Assembly (NCBI RefSeq): GCF_014898055.3
Contig: NW_023601433.1
Span: 44,883,876 to 44,947,875 of the forward strand
Origin: Talpa occidentalis
Taxonomy: Eukaryota; Chordata; Mammalia; Eulipotyphla; Talpidae
Length of the DNA stretch: 64,000 nt
Direction: 5' to 3'
Below, piece by piece: positions 1 through 10,430 of this stretch; the stretch's first letter is position 1; the number at the start of each line of letters is the position of its first letter. The notes under the pieces were generated by a model. That model saw only the letters and a program-made list of their open reading frames with translations, made no database searches and was not told where the DNA came from. Position numbers and translations under genes: made by a program.

Positions 1-904
1 TGACAATTGTGTGAAATTTAAGTTTCAGGTTCCATGCATGAAGTTGTACATGACATAGTCATTAATTTACAGATTGCCTATGACTGTTTCCTGATGAAAG
101 AACAAAGTTGAGTAGTTGCAACAGAGACATAGAAATCCAAAAATACTTACTATCTAGCTTTTTGCAAAAAAAAAAAAAAAAGTTGTCAACTCCTGGCTGG
201 CCTACAACATTCTCTATTTGTTACTAGTTGTTTTAGGGCTTCCTTTGGCCACTGCCCTGTTAACTATTACAGCATTATAATTGTAGAATTCTTACAGAGT
301 GGCAGATATCTATCAATATAACCCAGATCTACTTTAATTAATGTCACACCCACTTTTGATGGGGCAAATAACACTTTGTTAATCACATTTGACCACACTA
401 TTTATTTTATAACAAAAACTCTTGAATTCTACTGAGAAGTGAATCCTTAGCATCAAATTTCTTCTTGGGGACAATCAAATTTGTATACAACTGATGTTTA
501 ATGTAAGATTAAAACTACTATGAGTGGAAAAAAATTAAAAATTATCCTTCAATGAACAAGTCAATTGTAGGAAGCCAAACAAGGAATAATACTGCTGCAT
601 TCTGTAAATATAAAATATTATTGGAGCCAACAGACCCTGAAGACCCTTTGACAGTGAGCAGAGGAGAAATGGACTTACCCAGTCACTTCAGGAAAGGCAC
701 AGATACCTAAATGACAATATCAATTTGTATATTATTCTTCATTTTAGCTCTCTGAAGTGTTTGGTGGGAAGGAGATATTTGCGGAGAGTCAAAGGCCCCC
801 AAGCAAAGCAAAAAATCACCAATGAGAAAATACAAGTTTTTCTTTAACACTTTGGGGAAAAAAATCTCACTTAAACATGCTCAACCAATAATTTCAAATA
901 AACT
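1..904. other. AT-rich non-coding stretch, nothing recognised
   Basis: AT-rich sequence with a run of A at about 165-180 and no open frame of note. I see no repeat family that I can name and no splice-flanked exon-like block. It may be ancient, unrecognisable repeat or unique intergenic/intronic DNA. Confidence 0.5.
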
Positions 905-1150
905 TTTTTATTTTCAGGTAATTGTAGCTCTGCCCGAGTTGTAAGAAATGATACAGTCAGATCACATGTATCCTTTACCCAGTTTCCCCCAATGGTGACA
1001 TCTTATAAAACTTTATTTAATATCACAACTGGAATAATAACATTGATACAATTGGCTGCTCTTATTCAGACTTTCTGTTTCACATGAGCACGTGCATGCA
1101 AATTTAGCATGTAGTTCCTGATCTACATCATGGGCTGTGGTTCCAATAGC
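905..1150 (-). repeat. L1M-type LINE 3' UTR remnant, antisense
   Basis: The plus strand reads like the reverse complement of an old L1 (L1M/L1ME-type) 3' region: a block around cagtttcccccaatggtgac (about 980-1000), then a stretch ending in cattgatacaattg, as in other mammals. It is diverged and lacks a clear tail or target duplication. Family level is from memory of the consensus; subfamily not assigned. Confidence 0.6.
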
Positions 1151-1666
1151 AATTTAAGATTTAAAGTCCCTGCAATGCTAATTTTGGTCTATCTATGGCT
1201 CCCAATTTTCTCTCCCATTGCTGTCTGAGGGTATGGAAAGAGTTCCCCTCACCACCACACCCTCAAACCCCACTGCAAAAACAATGGTCATCTTGACAGC
1301 TCTAGACAGGGAATGGGTTTTCTGGCTCACAAGGGTGAAGAATTCTGCCTACAATTGAGCTCAACTGCACCAGCGAGGAACCACAGGAAGCCCTGATTAC
1401 AGTAAGCACCGAGGACACTTGCTCACCCACTCTGCTGGCCTCACCTTCCTCTTCTCTTTCCTGGAGACACCAGGCAACAGATGTTCCAGCCCGTGGGCTT
1501 CCATACAACAAAAACCTCATCTAGAAAGTGCTCTTTGCACCTGTGAATCGTAGACACCTCCCCAAGGCACTGCAAGAGAATCTAATACACAAGCCCTGGA
1601 CCCAGAAAATGATTCCTGAACAGGAATCCTCTACTGAAACATTTAAAATAAAAAGTTTTATAAAAG
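1151..1666. other. Unassigned non-coding stretch
   Basis: Mixed-composition sequence. The minus-strand 72-codon frame at 1302-1520 has no domain, no signal peptide and no homology that I recognise, and is within chance length. No repeat identified. Confidence 0.45.
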
Positions 1667-1677
1667 CAGCTCATCTC

Positions 1678-1928
1678 CAGTCTCCCTGGTGGTGCAGGGG
1701 TTAAAGACAGCGCTAACAAGCTATCCCCAGCCTCTGCAGCCAGGGAGCAACCCACAAGTCACAGCAGATCTCTCCTGCCTCGCCCGCTGCTCCCCTCAAC
1801 CGAGTATTTCAGTACATCTGCCTGTTCTGCTCCCCACTCTGTCTCTGGTGAATCCACTCACCTCCTGCACCTTGGCTAATACCCCAGTTCTTATATGCAT
1901 AGATAAATAAATCTTTAAAAAAAAAAAA
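1678..1928 (+). repeat. tRNA-derived SINE (Rhin-like), full length
   Basis: The head reads tctccctggtggtgcagggg (A-box region). The middle carries cacagcagatctctcctgcc and ctgcctgttctgctccccac. The tail is catagataaataaatcttt followed by A12. It is flanked by an 11-bp target-site duplication, cagctcatctc at 1667-1677 and cagcttatctc at 1929-1939, with one mismatch. That shows LINE-driven retroposition. A few bases are lost around the B box, so pol III activity is unlikely. Confidence 0.9.
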
Positions 1929-1939
1929 CAGCTTATCTC

Positions 1940-2278
1940 TCTGGGGTGTTTTCCTTACAATTCTCACAGAAGTTTGGAAACTGTGCCAGATTAGATTTGA
2001 GTTACTTCAGTTTGCCCACAGAGTTATTCAAGTTCTTCCCCTTTCCTCTCTGTGTTTGCTCAAGGCTTCTATCCTAATCATTGCTAAATTTTCACATTAC
2101 CCTCCTCCTCAGCACTTGCTTCCTTTACCTCGCAACTCTTCTGATGAATGACTCCTTCTCTTCAGGTTTTTGCGCTCTTAGAAAACCATTCCTTCCATGG
2201 GCTCTGCCCCATTTAGCAGCCCCTCCATGGTCTCAGCAGTGGAAGCACGACAGCAGCTTCCCTCCTCTCAGCCCAGTC
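1940..2278. other. Unassigned non-coding stretch
   Basis: No recognisable repeat or gene. Pyrimidine-rich patches occur. Frames at 2081-2293 and 2197-2427 run into the adjoining SINE and are not genes. Confidence 0.4.
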
Positions 2279-2487
2279 TTTTTTATTTTTTAAAGATTCA
2301 TTTATTTATGCATAGAGCTGGGGCCAGAGGTGCAGGGATGGGGACTGGGCAGGGGTGGGAGGGAGGTAAGAGGATTCACCAGAGAGCGGGGAGCAGAACA
2401 GGCAGATTGACTGAAATACACTGCTGAAGGGAGCAGCGAGTGAGACAGGAGAGGTCTGCTACGCCATGTGGGCTGCTCCCAGGCCCT
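2279..2487 (-). repeat. Rhin-like SINE, 5'-truncated, antisense
   Basis: It reads on the plus strand as tttaaagattcatttattta (reversed tail), then the reverse of the body with gagcagaacaggcagattga and gacaggagaggtctgct. Homology stops near 2487, after the reverse of the cccacatggc block, so the tRNA-like head with its pol III boxes is missing. The 111-codon minus-strand frame across 2302-2637 comes from this repeat and its flank. Confidence 0.88.
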
Positions 2488-2562
2488 CATCTGAAGCCTG
2501 GCTTGGGGCTTTGCCCCACCCACCTCCGGGGTCTCTGAGAGACAGTGGAGGTAGGAGCTGAG

Positions 2563-2800
2563 AGGCACACACACTCTGAGAGTGGCTTCAAACCCCTGCT
2601 TTGCCACTGACCACCTGTCTGACCTCAGGTGAGTCATTTAGCACTTCTGACCTCAGTTTCCTCATCCAAAAAGGGGGCTATGAACAACATCCACTTTCCA
2701 GGGTTGCTATGAGGATCAAATAAATCCAATCTGGGTAAAATTCTTGGGAAAGTGACCAGCACCATGTAAACATTAGTTATTATTATCATTATTACTCTCT
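2563..2800 (+). repeat. MIR SINE
   Basis: The order of blocks is that of MIR: ctgctttgccactgaccacc, ctcaggtgagtcatttagca, cctcagtttcctcatccaaa, gttgctatgaggatcaaata, and a final attagttattattatca. It spans nearly the full MIR length of about 260 bp. MIR is a tRNA-core SINE inactive since before the placental radiation, so this marks the locus as old mammalian DNA. Confidence 0.88.
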
Positions 2801-3203
2801 CTCTCTACCCCAGCTAATTTCCTCATTGTCTTCTTTACTGAAGTCTGGACTGTACACATTCTCACAAGGTTTGCATAACCTCTTTTACCTCCCAGGGTCT
2901 GTCTTCGATTTTAGCTCATCCCAGGGTCTGTCTTCTCTAACAAAGACTCCTATGCACAGCAAATTGGATAGTCCTTCTTACTATGAGTTTTAATCATGTT
3001 ATATATTTATCCACGATGTTAGTCAAACTTCTATCTGACCTGTCAGAGGTAAAGGTAGTGTCCAAGTTTTTCTCTGCTTCTCAGGTCCTGTCCCCTGTGG
3101 GGCCTACCTATTCAGCTACTGACTTGCGCTCACCAACCCTCACCTTCACTGCATGCTCCACACCAGTCTGTGCATGTACCAGCATGGATGGTCTGGTCAA
3201 TGG
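2801..3203. other. Unassigned stretch with a short spaced duplication
   Basis: No gene or named repeat. The 16-base word cccagggtctgtcttc occurs at 2891-2906 and 2920-2935, which looks like a local slippage or repair duplication with a 29-bp period. A CT-repeat lies near 2797-2806. Confidence 0.5.
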
Positions 3204-3208
3204 CTGGA

Positions 3209-3662
3209 TGTAGGGTAAGGAAAAATGTCAGGCTTTTCTGCCCTCCCGCCATCAGGATAGATGATGGATCCTTGAGGTCCTGAATGCATGCCTGATGGCG
3301 GGCACCTGGAGTAGGGTGTGGGCATAGGTAGATGGGATTCACCTGGGCTAAGACTGGGCTTTTAAGGGCGGTGTCACGGGGACGCCAGGAGCAGCAGCAG
3401 CAGCAGAAGAAGAAGAAGAAGCCGAGAAAGCAGCAGCAGAAGCCGAAGAGAAGCCAAGATCACCAGAGACCCAGATAGAGTGAAGATTTGCTGGGGGCTG
3501 GGAGGCCTTCCAGCCTCCTGGCCCCCCAGCACCCCTGCCTGCCATATGCCTGGTGAACCCCAATAAAAGACCTGCAAAAAACCGCTGAGGACTCTGACTC
3601 CTCCTTTACCCGGTCTGCATGGGATCAGAAAACCTGCACTGTATCCAGTTCCTGCCTTTACA
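3209..3662 (+). mobile_element. Solo LTR of an endogenous retrovirus, copy 1
   Basis: 454 bp beginning tgtagggtaagg and ending cctttaca, with a perfect 5-bp target duplication, ctgga at 3204-3208 and 3663-3667. These are the expected TG...CA ends. A TATA-like gggcttttaaggg lies near 3355, and the polyadenylation signal aataaa lies near 3562, followed by a U5-like segment. A purine triplet-rich patch (cagcagcagcag then agaagaagaag) sits at 3391-3450. No internal gag/pol/env sequence follows, so this is a solo LTR left by LTR-LTR recombination. A 5-bp duplication argues against a gammaretrovirus (4 bp); class II or class III is likelier. The frames read through it are not genes. Confidence 0.9.
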
Positions 3663-3667
3663 CTGGA

Positions 3668-4701
3668 CCTATCGTGTGGGGTGATCTGAATCTGGGTGGT
3701 GCCATGATTATACCATGGAATTGTGAAACCACAGCAGGACAATATCTGTAATGAGGAATGCCATGAGCAGAAACTCTTATTCCAAGTAAATGAAATAAGC
3801 TAGTGACTAGGGTCCAAAATTCCAGGTCCCTTGCCAGAACTCTTTCTAGATCAAAGTTAAGTGGGGAAATTTAATAAAGTGACAGCCTCAGGTGAGATTA
3901 TCCTCAAAGTAAAGCTTTCACATCAGTTCACCAGCATTTTCCCTTGAAGCCACAATGTTTCAGTCATTTGGATCTTATGTAAGGGAGAGAATATTTTCGG
4001 CAGTCTCTAAGTTCTTTTTTAGGTATATATTTTTCTCCAGCCAACACCAAGCTAAGAATGTTAACAGGCCATCTATTTAACTTTGATTTCATCAAATGTG
4101 AATAAAGTGGTGGCAGGCTGTGGTACTTTTGCCAGGGGGCAGCAATTAAGCAGCTGAGAAGAGACTTGAGTAAGGCAGGGACTCACTCTGAAATGAAATG
4201 ATGGGTATTTGCTCTGTTGGAACTGTGATTCAAGCAGAGATCTGAGAGGCGAGCCCACATACTAATGAAACCACCTTCCTTTAAACTCCAGGCTAAGTAG
4301 CTAACAAGCCCTCTCCACCTTGTTGGTGATGTCAGAATCCTTCCATCACAGAAGGTGTCCCTGATAACTGTGTCTAGATTATTCCATGTTGATGGAGAAC
4401 CTTCATTTTCTACTTATCCACATATTGATTGCATATGTCCTCTAGGGACTTTTGATGACAGTAAATTGCAAAGGCTTCCTAAGGTCTTTATCTGCAGGAA
4501 TTGCCTTCAGAGGGTGCTGTACCTTAACTGTGGTGCCTCCATGGGACTCCTGGCTTGTGGGTATAGTTGTCCAATTCACAATATAGAGAACTTAGCAGCC
4601 AAGAGGGCACGATACCTTTGATATCAAAAGACCAATGGATAAAGTTATATGGGGAGATCAACCTAGCAAATAGTAATGGTCATTTACCTGCAACATCATT
4701 A
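3668..4701. other. Unassigned non-coding stretch between two solo LTRs
   Basis: About 1 kb with no retroviral internal coding sequence, so the LTRs on each side are separate insertions and not the two ends of one provirus. An 88-codon plus frame at 4355-4621 shows no recognisable domain and I do not call it a gene. Confidence 0.5.
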
Positions 4702-4706
4702 CCTTC

Positions 4707-5139
4707 TGTAGGGTAAGGAAAAATGTCAGGCTTTTTTGCCCTCCTACCATCAGGATAAATGATGGATCCTTGGGGTCCTGAATGCATGCCCGATGGCGGG
4801 CACCTGGAGTAGGGTGTGGGCATAGGTAGATGGGATTCACCTGGGTTGAGACTGGGCTTTTAAGGGCAGCGTCACGGGATCACCAGTAGAAGCCGAAAGA
4901 GAAGCAGAGAGAGAAGCAAAGAAGCAGAAGTAGAGATCACCGGAGAGCCCAGGTAGAATGAGGATTTGCTGGGGGCTGGGAGGCTGGTAGTCCTCCCAGC
5001 CCCCCAGCATCCTTGCCTGCTGTGTACCGGGTAAATCCCAATAAAAGGTGTGCAAAAACCACTGAGGGCTCCAGGACTCCTCCTTAACCCGGTCTGCTGG
5101 GTCAGAAAACCTGCACTGTGTCCATTCCTGCCTCTTATA
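4707..5139 (+). mobile_element. Solo LTR of the same ERV family, copy 2
   Basis: 433 bp starting tgtagggtaagg and ending ctcttata (the usual terminal aca mutated to ata). The 5-bp duplication ccttc flanks it at 4702-4706 and 5140-5144. It shares with copy 1 the tcaggctttt start, the gatggcgggcacctggagta block, the gatttgctgggggctgggag block and the aataaa signal at about 5040. Its purine-rich patch is differently expanded. Confidence 0.9.
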
Positions 5140-5194
5140 CCTTCCCAGCAGGAGATTCAAGAGGCAGAAAAAATATGGATCAAAAGTTGGAGTG

Positions 5195-5469
5195 GGGTCT
5201 CCCTGGTGGCACAAGGGGTTAAGATGCAACCTATGAAGCTGCCCACAGCCTCTGCAGCACAAGTTCAATCCCACAGCCAGCCAGGAAGCAACCCACATGG
5301 TGCAGCAGACCTCTCCTGTCTCGCCCGCAGCTGCTCTCCTCAGCAGTGTACTTCGGTCAATCTGCCTGTTCTGTTCCCGACTCTGTCTCTGGTGAATCCT
5401 CTCACCCCCCCATACCTCTGGTCTGTACCCCAGCTCTTGTATGCATAAATAAATCTTTTTTTTTAAGAA
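5195..5469 (+). repeat. Rhin-like SINE, full length
   Basis: Head ggtctccctggtggcacaag, a B-box-like gttcaatccc block, the body with gcagcagacctctcctgtct and ctgcctgttctgttcccgac, and the tail gcataaataaatctttt with an A/T-rich end. It sits 55 bp after LTR copy 2. An imperfect aaagttggagtg / aaaaaggagtg flank may be its target duplication. Confidence 0.9.
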
Positions 5470-5517
5470 AAAGGAGTGTGTGCAAAAGAGTAAAAATGGA
5501 AATTTCTGAAGGAATAT

Positions 5518-5938
5518 TGTAGAGGCAGGAAGGCCACAGAGCAGGTTTTCTGATCCAGCAGACTGGGTAAAGGGGGAGTCAGAGTCCTCAGTGGCTTTTT
5601 TTGCAGGTTTTTATTGGGGTTTACCAGGCATATGGCAGGCAGGGGTGCTGGCGGGCCGGAAGGCTGGCAGGCCTCCCAGCCCCCAGCAAATCCTCACTCT
5701 ATCTGGGCTCTCTGGCGTTCTCTCTGCTTCTCTTCTTCTCTCGGCTTCCGTTCGTACATGGCTTCTGCTGGCGTCCTTGTGATGCCGCCCTTATAAACTC
5801 AGTCTCTCAGCCCAGGTGTACCCACTTCAGGTGCCCGCCATCAGGCATGCATTCAGGACCACAGGGCTCCCTCGTCTATCCTAATGGCGGGAGGGCAGAA
5901 AAGCCTGATACTTTTACATTACCCTACAAACATTCATT
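5518..5938 (-). mobile_element. Solo LTR of the same ERV family, copy 3, antisense
   Basis: 421 bp. Read on the minus strand it starts tgtagggtaatgtaaaag and ends tgcctctaca. The flanks are aatat at 5513-5517 and aacat at 5939-5943, a 5-bp duplication with one change. The reverse complement of 5787-5799 gives a good TATA box (tttataaggg), and aataaa falls near 5615. It faces copy 2 with the SINE between them. Two overlapping plus-strand frames here (up to 134 codons) are antisense readings of the LTR. Confidence 0.9.
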
Positions 5939-6189
5939 TCACCCAGTGTTCTCCCAGATGCACTCAGTCTGCATTTATGTCTGTCTTTTCTACTGTGCTA
6001 CCTGATGTCCCAAAGTCAAAACCTGGGTTTGCTCAGTTTTCTGTCCCTTGTTCCTCAACAGTCAGTATTCACTAAAGGCTTATTGAATAAGTAAATTTCA
6101 ATATGGAAATATTGATGTAAGAAACATTTGCTTTTGGCCTGAAAAATAAGTCAGTTATATTTCAGCGAAAGGATTCTGCAAAACACTGT

Positions 6190-6465
6190 ACTGTTGGGGG
6201 CCTGTCACTTTAGCCCACACAATGGACAACAGCAGGAGTGAACCCTAAAGTAAACTGGACTGTGGGTGATAGTGTCAATCTATCTATTGTAACAAATGTC
6301 TCGCTCTGGGGAGGACTGAGATGTTGATAGTGGGGGAGGCTGTGCATGTGTGGAGGCAGGAGGAATATGGGACTCTGTGCTTTCTGCTCAGTTTTGCTTT
6401 GAAACTAAAGCTGCTCACAATGTCTAGTTAAAGACAATAAATCATAAATTGTATTTCAACATGGT
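6190..6465 (+). repeat. L1M-type LINE 3' end, sense
   Basis: It follows the familiar old-L1 3' UTR order: aaagtaaactggactgtggg, tgatagtgtcaatctatcta, ttgtaacaaatgtctcgctc, gatgttgatagtgggggagg, then a closing gctgctcacaatgtcta and an A-rich end. About 270 bp, well diverged. Non-coding. Confidence 0.7.
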
Positions 6466-7384
6466 GTGAGGGTGGGTGACATTATTCCAGGCAGAGAGGC
6501 TAGCATGAGGAAAAGTGACAGCTTTCTACTACATTTACATAATTTCAAAATAATTTCAAAATGAAATCTTGGTGTGATTACACTCATAGTGGCTACTTAT
6601 CACCTTCTTTATCTGTTTAGTCTTAATACCACCCCTATCCAAGATCTCCTACTAAAGTAAAGTGGAAAAGGAAGAAGCAGAGGTCTCTTTAAAGGAGGTG
6701 GGGCCAGGATTAATGACCCAACACTTATAAAGCCCTACAGCTCATTAAAGGACAGTATGAAAAACACACCCCTAAAACTTTCCCAATACCCACACTGCAG
6801 ATTCCACTCTAGGGAGTGTGAAGAGGATCCACAGCTTCCGAAGTCATAACAGGAGCTCACACACTACTGATCACCTTCACCAGGGAAAGAAATCAAGACA
6901 CTTGTATTGCATCACAATTATTTAAAAGGGTAGCCCCTTCCATTGCAGGGACCTTGGCTTGATGTGGCTGAGATTCCCCTATGGCAAGGTCCCCTAACTG
7001 AGCTTCTGAACAAGCAAGTACTGTGGGGAATCTATCCAGGTAATGGAAGCAAGAGTGATAATGCTGGGTGTGGGCTGAGATGGCATGTTGGGAAGGTATG
7101 AGATGTTGAGATGCTAGGATATGAAGGTAATGATGTGTAGCATCGACCTGAAGGCACAGATGAGAGATGGTAGAAGGAACCAGATGTGAGTATAAAGGAC
7201 TGGCAACTGGCAGATCCCTCTACTGCTTTCTTTGGGATACTTCCTAACTCTCTCCAAGGATTCTGATCGTTATCTGACCAGCAGGAGGAAAAGGAATGGT
7301 TCAGACAAGTTTCCATGTCAGAAAGCTTTCCAAGGAGACTTAACATTTGCAATGTTGCAAATGCAATGGCTAAAACGTAAGGAG
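6466..7384. other. Unassigned non-coding stretch
   Basis: No repeat that I can name. A 106-codon minus frame at 7032-7352 is low in recognisable features and overlaps a plus-strand frame; I take it as chance. Confidence 0.4.
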
Positions 7385-7590
7385 CTCGAAGTGCTAGTCC
7401 TTATTCCAAGGACTTCACCTACATTACCTCCTCACACTTCACAAATGCTGCAAGGTAGTTTCTATTATTAAGCCACTTTTACAGATGAGGGCCCAAGGTA
7501 AAAAGGGGTTAAATGATTCACTGATCTTTATAAGATAAATAAAAGGCAGGGCCTATCTGTCTACGTCTTCACAAACTGTGCCATTGCATT
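7385..7590 (-). repeat. MIR SINE, antisense
   Basis: The blocks read as reversed MIR: attacctcctcacacttcac, caaggtagtttctattatta, cacttttacagatgagggcc and ggggttaaatgattcactga. The 5' end of the MIR is weakly preserved. Confidence 0.75.
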
Positions 7591-9009
7591 ATTGCAGAAG
7601 GAAGAGGTGGGTGCAGAGAGGAAGGTGAGATGGAGAATTCTAGACATTCATTTATGTAGCATCTTGGTTTGGCATCCCACATAAAAGGCTCTGCAGGACT
7701 CTTAACAACAGTTTCTTTTCACCTGCTCCTGCTCCTAGTTCAAATTTCCATAGCCCCACAGTGCATGTATATGAGGGTGCATTCCATGAGGGCAACGAGC
7801 TACCTCTGACTGGAGATGGGAATGAGCAAGTTTGGTGAAGATTCCAGACGTACTAGTCCTGGAGACCCTCTTTCTTGGTGGTGATTTTCATTTTGGAAAA
7901 AATCAAGGTGTTTCAACTTGACTTTTAATCACTGATTAGAATCTGATAAAGTATCTCTGAAGGAAGTCAGCATTAACTGGCCAATCTCCGGACCTCTATA
8001 TGGCACAGGGATCAGTAGGTGTGGGCCGGGGTGAGAGCTAATTGGAAAACTGAAGGGTAATAGGACCACCCAGTTAAAAATGAGGCCTCTAGACATGTGG
8101 TCTAAGTCATCACCATCCCTCCTCCCCATGGTTCCTTGGGCCCAAAGGATTTGCTCTTCTGTTTCCCTCCTCATCAAACAATCAAGAAAATACAGTGATT
8201 TCAAATGAACTAAGGAGATTGCTCCTGGAGAAAGAAGCCCTTGACCACCAGATACATCCTCAGACAGCCTGAGACACGGCAAAAATAAATGGCATCATTC
8301 TTGGAATCAATCCTATTATTACCAATAAAGGAATTTAAAGGGCACAACAGAGCCACAGGGCAAGCTAACAAGGCAGCGGAAAGCAGGCGCTGCAGGTATC
8401 TTTTGAGTCAGCAGGACAGGTGAGTGGGCTCCTGTACCAGGCTGGTGCCCAGCATCCCCAGGGAGAGACAGAGAAGGGCCATGTCTAGAACAATAAGCTC
8501 TGCCTTTCTGTTGGTCCTGTAAATATTCCCACTACCTCTTCCACTTGGGAGACAGAATTTACCAACATACTCCTCATCTCGGGCCAGAAGCTAGGAGCGG
8601 AAAGACGCAAACATGCTGTCACGTGCACACGTGGGCTCACCCAGCTGGAGGGGGCCTGTGGCTGCCATCTGTCATCTTTGCCCCTCTGCCAGGCCCACGT
8701 GCATGTGAAAGAGGCACACGAACTCAGGAGATGTGTTGCCTGAACATTGCCAGGTTCTCCCAAGTAGGGCACATAACTCATGCTACGTAGGTGCAAAAAA
8801 AATGAATTTATGACATACTCAGGCTGCCTTGAGCTGGGCATGGGGACGTAATCCTTTCCAGGAAGATCCAGGATTAGACACTTCTTTCTCAAGTGTTCAT
8901 TTCAGGAAAAACCAATGCCAGGGAGTCAGCAGACATGTTGAAGGAGGCCATTTTGAACACATATGTTTGGGCCTGATGAGGAAGGCAGATGTGACTGGGG
9001 AGCCAGTGA
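7591..9009. other. Unassigned non-coding stretch
   Basis: 1.4 kb of moderately GC-rich sequence with no clear repeat. Several 80-135 codon frames on both strands overlap one another (8485-8892 minus, 8545-8790 plus, 7929-8282 minus). None shows a domain, a hydrophobic signal or exon-like boundaries that I can defend. Confidence 0.4.
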
Positions 9010-9014
9010 GGTCT

Positions 9015-9378
9015 TGTAGTGGCCAGAAGGAACAGTGCAGGATCTCTATGATCCGAGCAGAAGGGTAAAGGAGAGTGTCCTGGAGCCCTCGGTGGCTTTT
9101 GCAGGCTTTTATTGGGATTTACCAGGTACAAGGCAGGCAGGGCTGCCTGGGGGCTGGGAAGGTTTCTGCTCTTTCACTGTCTTTCCCTTCTTTTTGCTCT
9201 GCTGTTCCCATGATGCCACCCTTATAAGGTCAGTCTCTCAGGCCAGGTGTACCCACTTACATATGCCCACACCCTACTCCAGGTGCCCGCCATCAGGCAT
9301 GCATTCAGGACCGCAGGGTTCCATCTTCAATCCTAATGGTGGGAGGGCAGAAAAGCCTGATACTTTACTTACCCTACA
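9015..9378 (-). mobile_element. Solo LTR of the same ERV family, copy 4, antisense
   Basis: 364 bp with a perfect 5-bp duplication, ggtct at 9010-9014 and 9379-9383. On the minus strand it begins tgtagggtaagtaaag and ends cactaca. It keeps the TATA-like ttataagggtgg (reverse of about 9218-9230) and an aataaa signal near 9111. It is shorter than copies 1-3 because most of the purine-rich patch is missing. The 131-codon plus frame across 9035-9430 is an antisense artefact. Confidence 0.9.
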
Positions 9379-9383
9379 GGTCT

Positions 9384-10214
9384 GTTCTGAGATTTATTTA
9401 TTTGATCTTCGTTTTTTCTCTTCAAGGTAACATTGGTTTCCAACATGGTATGTGATTCTGAAGTATAGGATCCCACCTCTTCAGATGTAGGTCACCATAC
9501 CATACCAACCACCAAAAGCCAAACCCGCCCCCCCACCCCCCCTAGATGAATTCAGTCCAGGACCTTCTTCTGCTCCCCACAGAGAGCCAGGTGCCTTCTG
9601 AAGATTTCTGGGATTTTCCAGGGAGTTTGCCTGCTCCAATGCCCCGACCATGACCTTTCAGCTTAGCTGAACACAGGTCATCATCTCTGTGTCGCTGAGC
9701 CCTTTATGTCTACTTTGATGTCAGTAAAAATATGGGCTTTCCTACATTCTTTCTTCTACATTCTTTCCTACATTCAAAGGCCTTCACCCCATGTGCAAGA
9801 AAGCGAACTTACCCAGAGGAAGCAACCTCAGTTAAAGTTAAATATTAAACCTCCAGAGGTTGCAGGCAGCATTGTCAGCCCTGCCTGCCATCTCCAGTCC
9901 CCTTGCTTCCTCTTGGGGCGCCCCCTTTCTTTTGTGTAGCTCTCAGAGTCCTGCCCTGATAGTCTGTTCCCAGCCTCTCTGTGTATTCAAGGACTCTGTC
10001 AACTCAAGCTGAGAAATGCCTGCTTGTGGGGGTGAGGAGGGTGATTATGTGTGTGGACTAGGAGCCTCCTCCCTCCCCAGGCTGTGATTAAGAATCTGGA
10101 GAAGTAATTTCTTTTCCAATAACCTAAGATAAATCAAACTGTTACTGTTTTTGAGAGTCTTAAATCCAGTTGGAAAATCATAGAATAATTAACAGAACAA
10201 CATGAAAGAAAACA
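9384..10214. other. Unassigned stretch with a C-rich tract
   Basis: Contains a C run interrupted by one A at 9527-9542 and a threefold tacattcttt-like reiteration at 9743-9775. No gene or named repeat seen. Confidence 0.45.
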
Positions 10215-10430
10215 GGGTCAGAGTTAGAAGGGTGGGTTCAATTCCCCAGCTCCCAGGCCCTGGCTGCCTGGCTGACGCTGGACAAGTTACTCCCCCACTT
10301 CCTTCCTCACCTTAAAATATGGCTATTGCCACCCATCAGGGGGAGGAGTTGTTGTTGGTGTGAAGTTCCATGTTCAAAATGACTAGCTCAGTGCTCACAT
10401 CAAAGCAGGAAGTGATAAGAGCTAGTGGTT
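10215..10430 (+). repeat. MIR SINE
   Basis: MIR order is visible: gtgggttcaattccccagct, ctgacgctggacaagttact, cttcctcaccttaaaatatg, and the end gactagctcagtgctcacat. Diverged. Confidence 0.7.

Noticed and set aside
3374..3742. 122-codon minus-strand frame with long leucine and serine runs
   Set aside because: It is an antisense reading of the triplet-rich patch of solo LTR copy 1; the runs come from CAG/AAG repeats, not a membrane protein.
3209..5139. Idea that LTR copies 1 and 2 are the two ends of one provirus
   Set aside because: Each has its own different 5-bp target duplication, and the 1 kb between them has no retroviral coding or primer-binding sequence.
4837..5298. 153-codon minus-strand frame
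   Set aside because: Crosses the join between solo LTR copy 2 and the SINE; purely repeat-derived.
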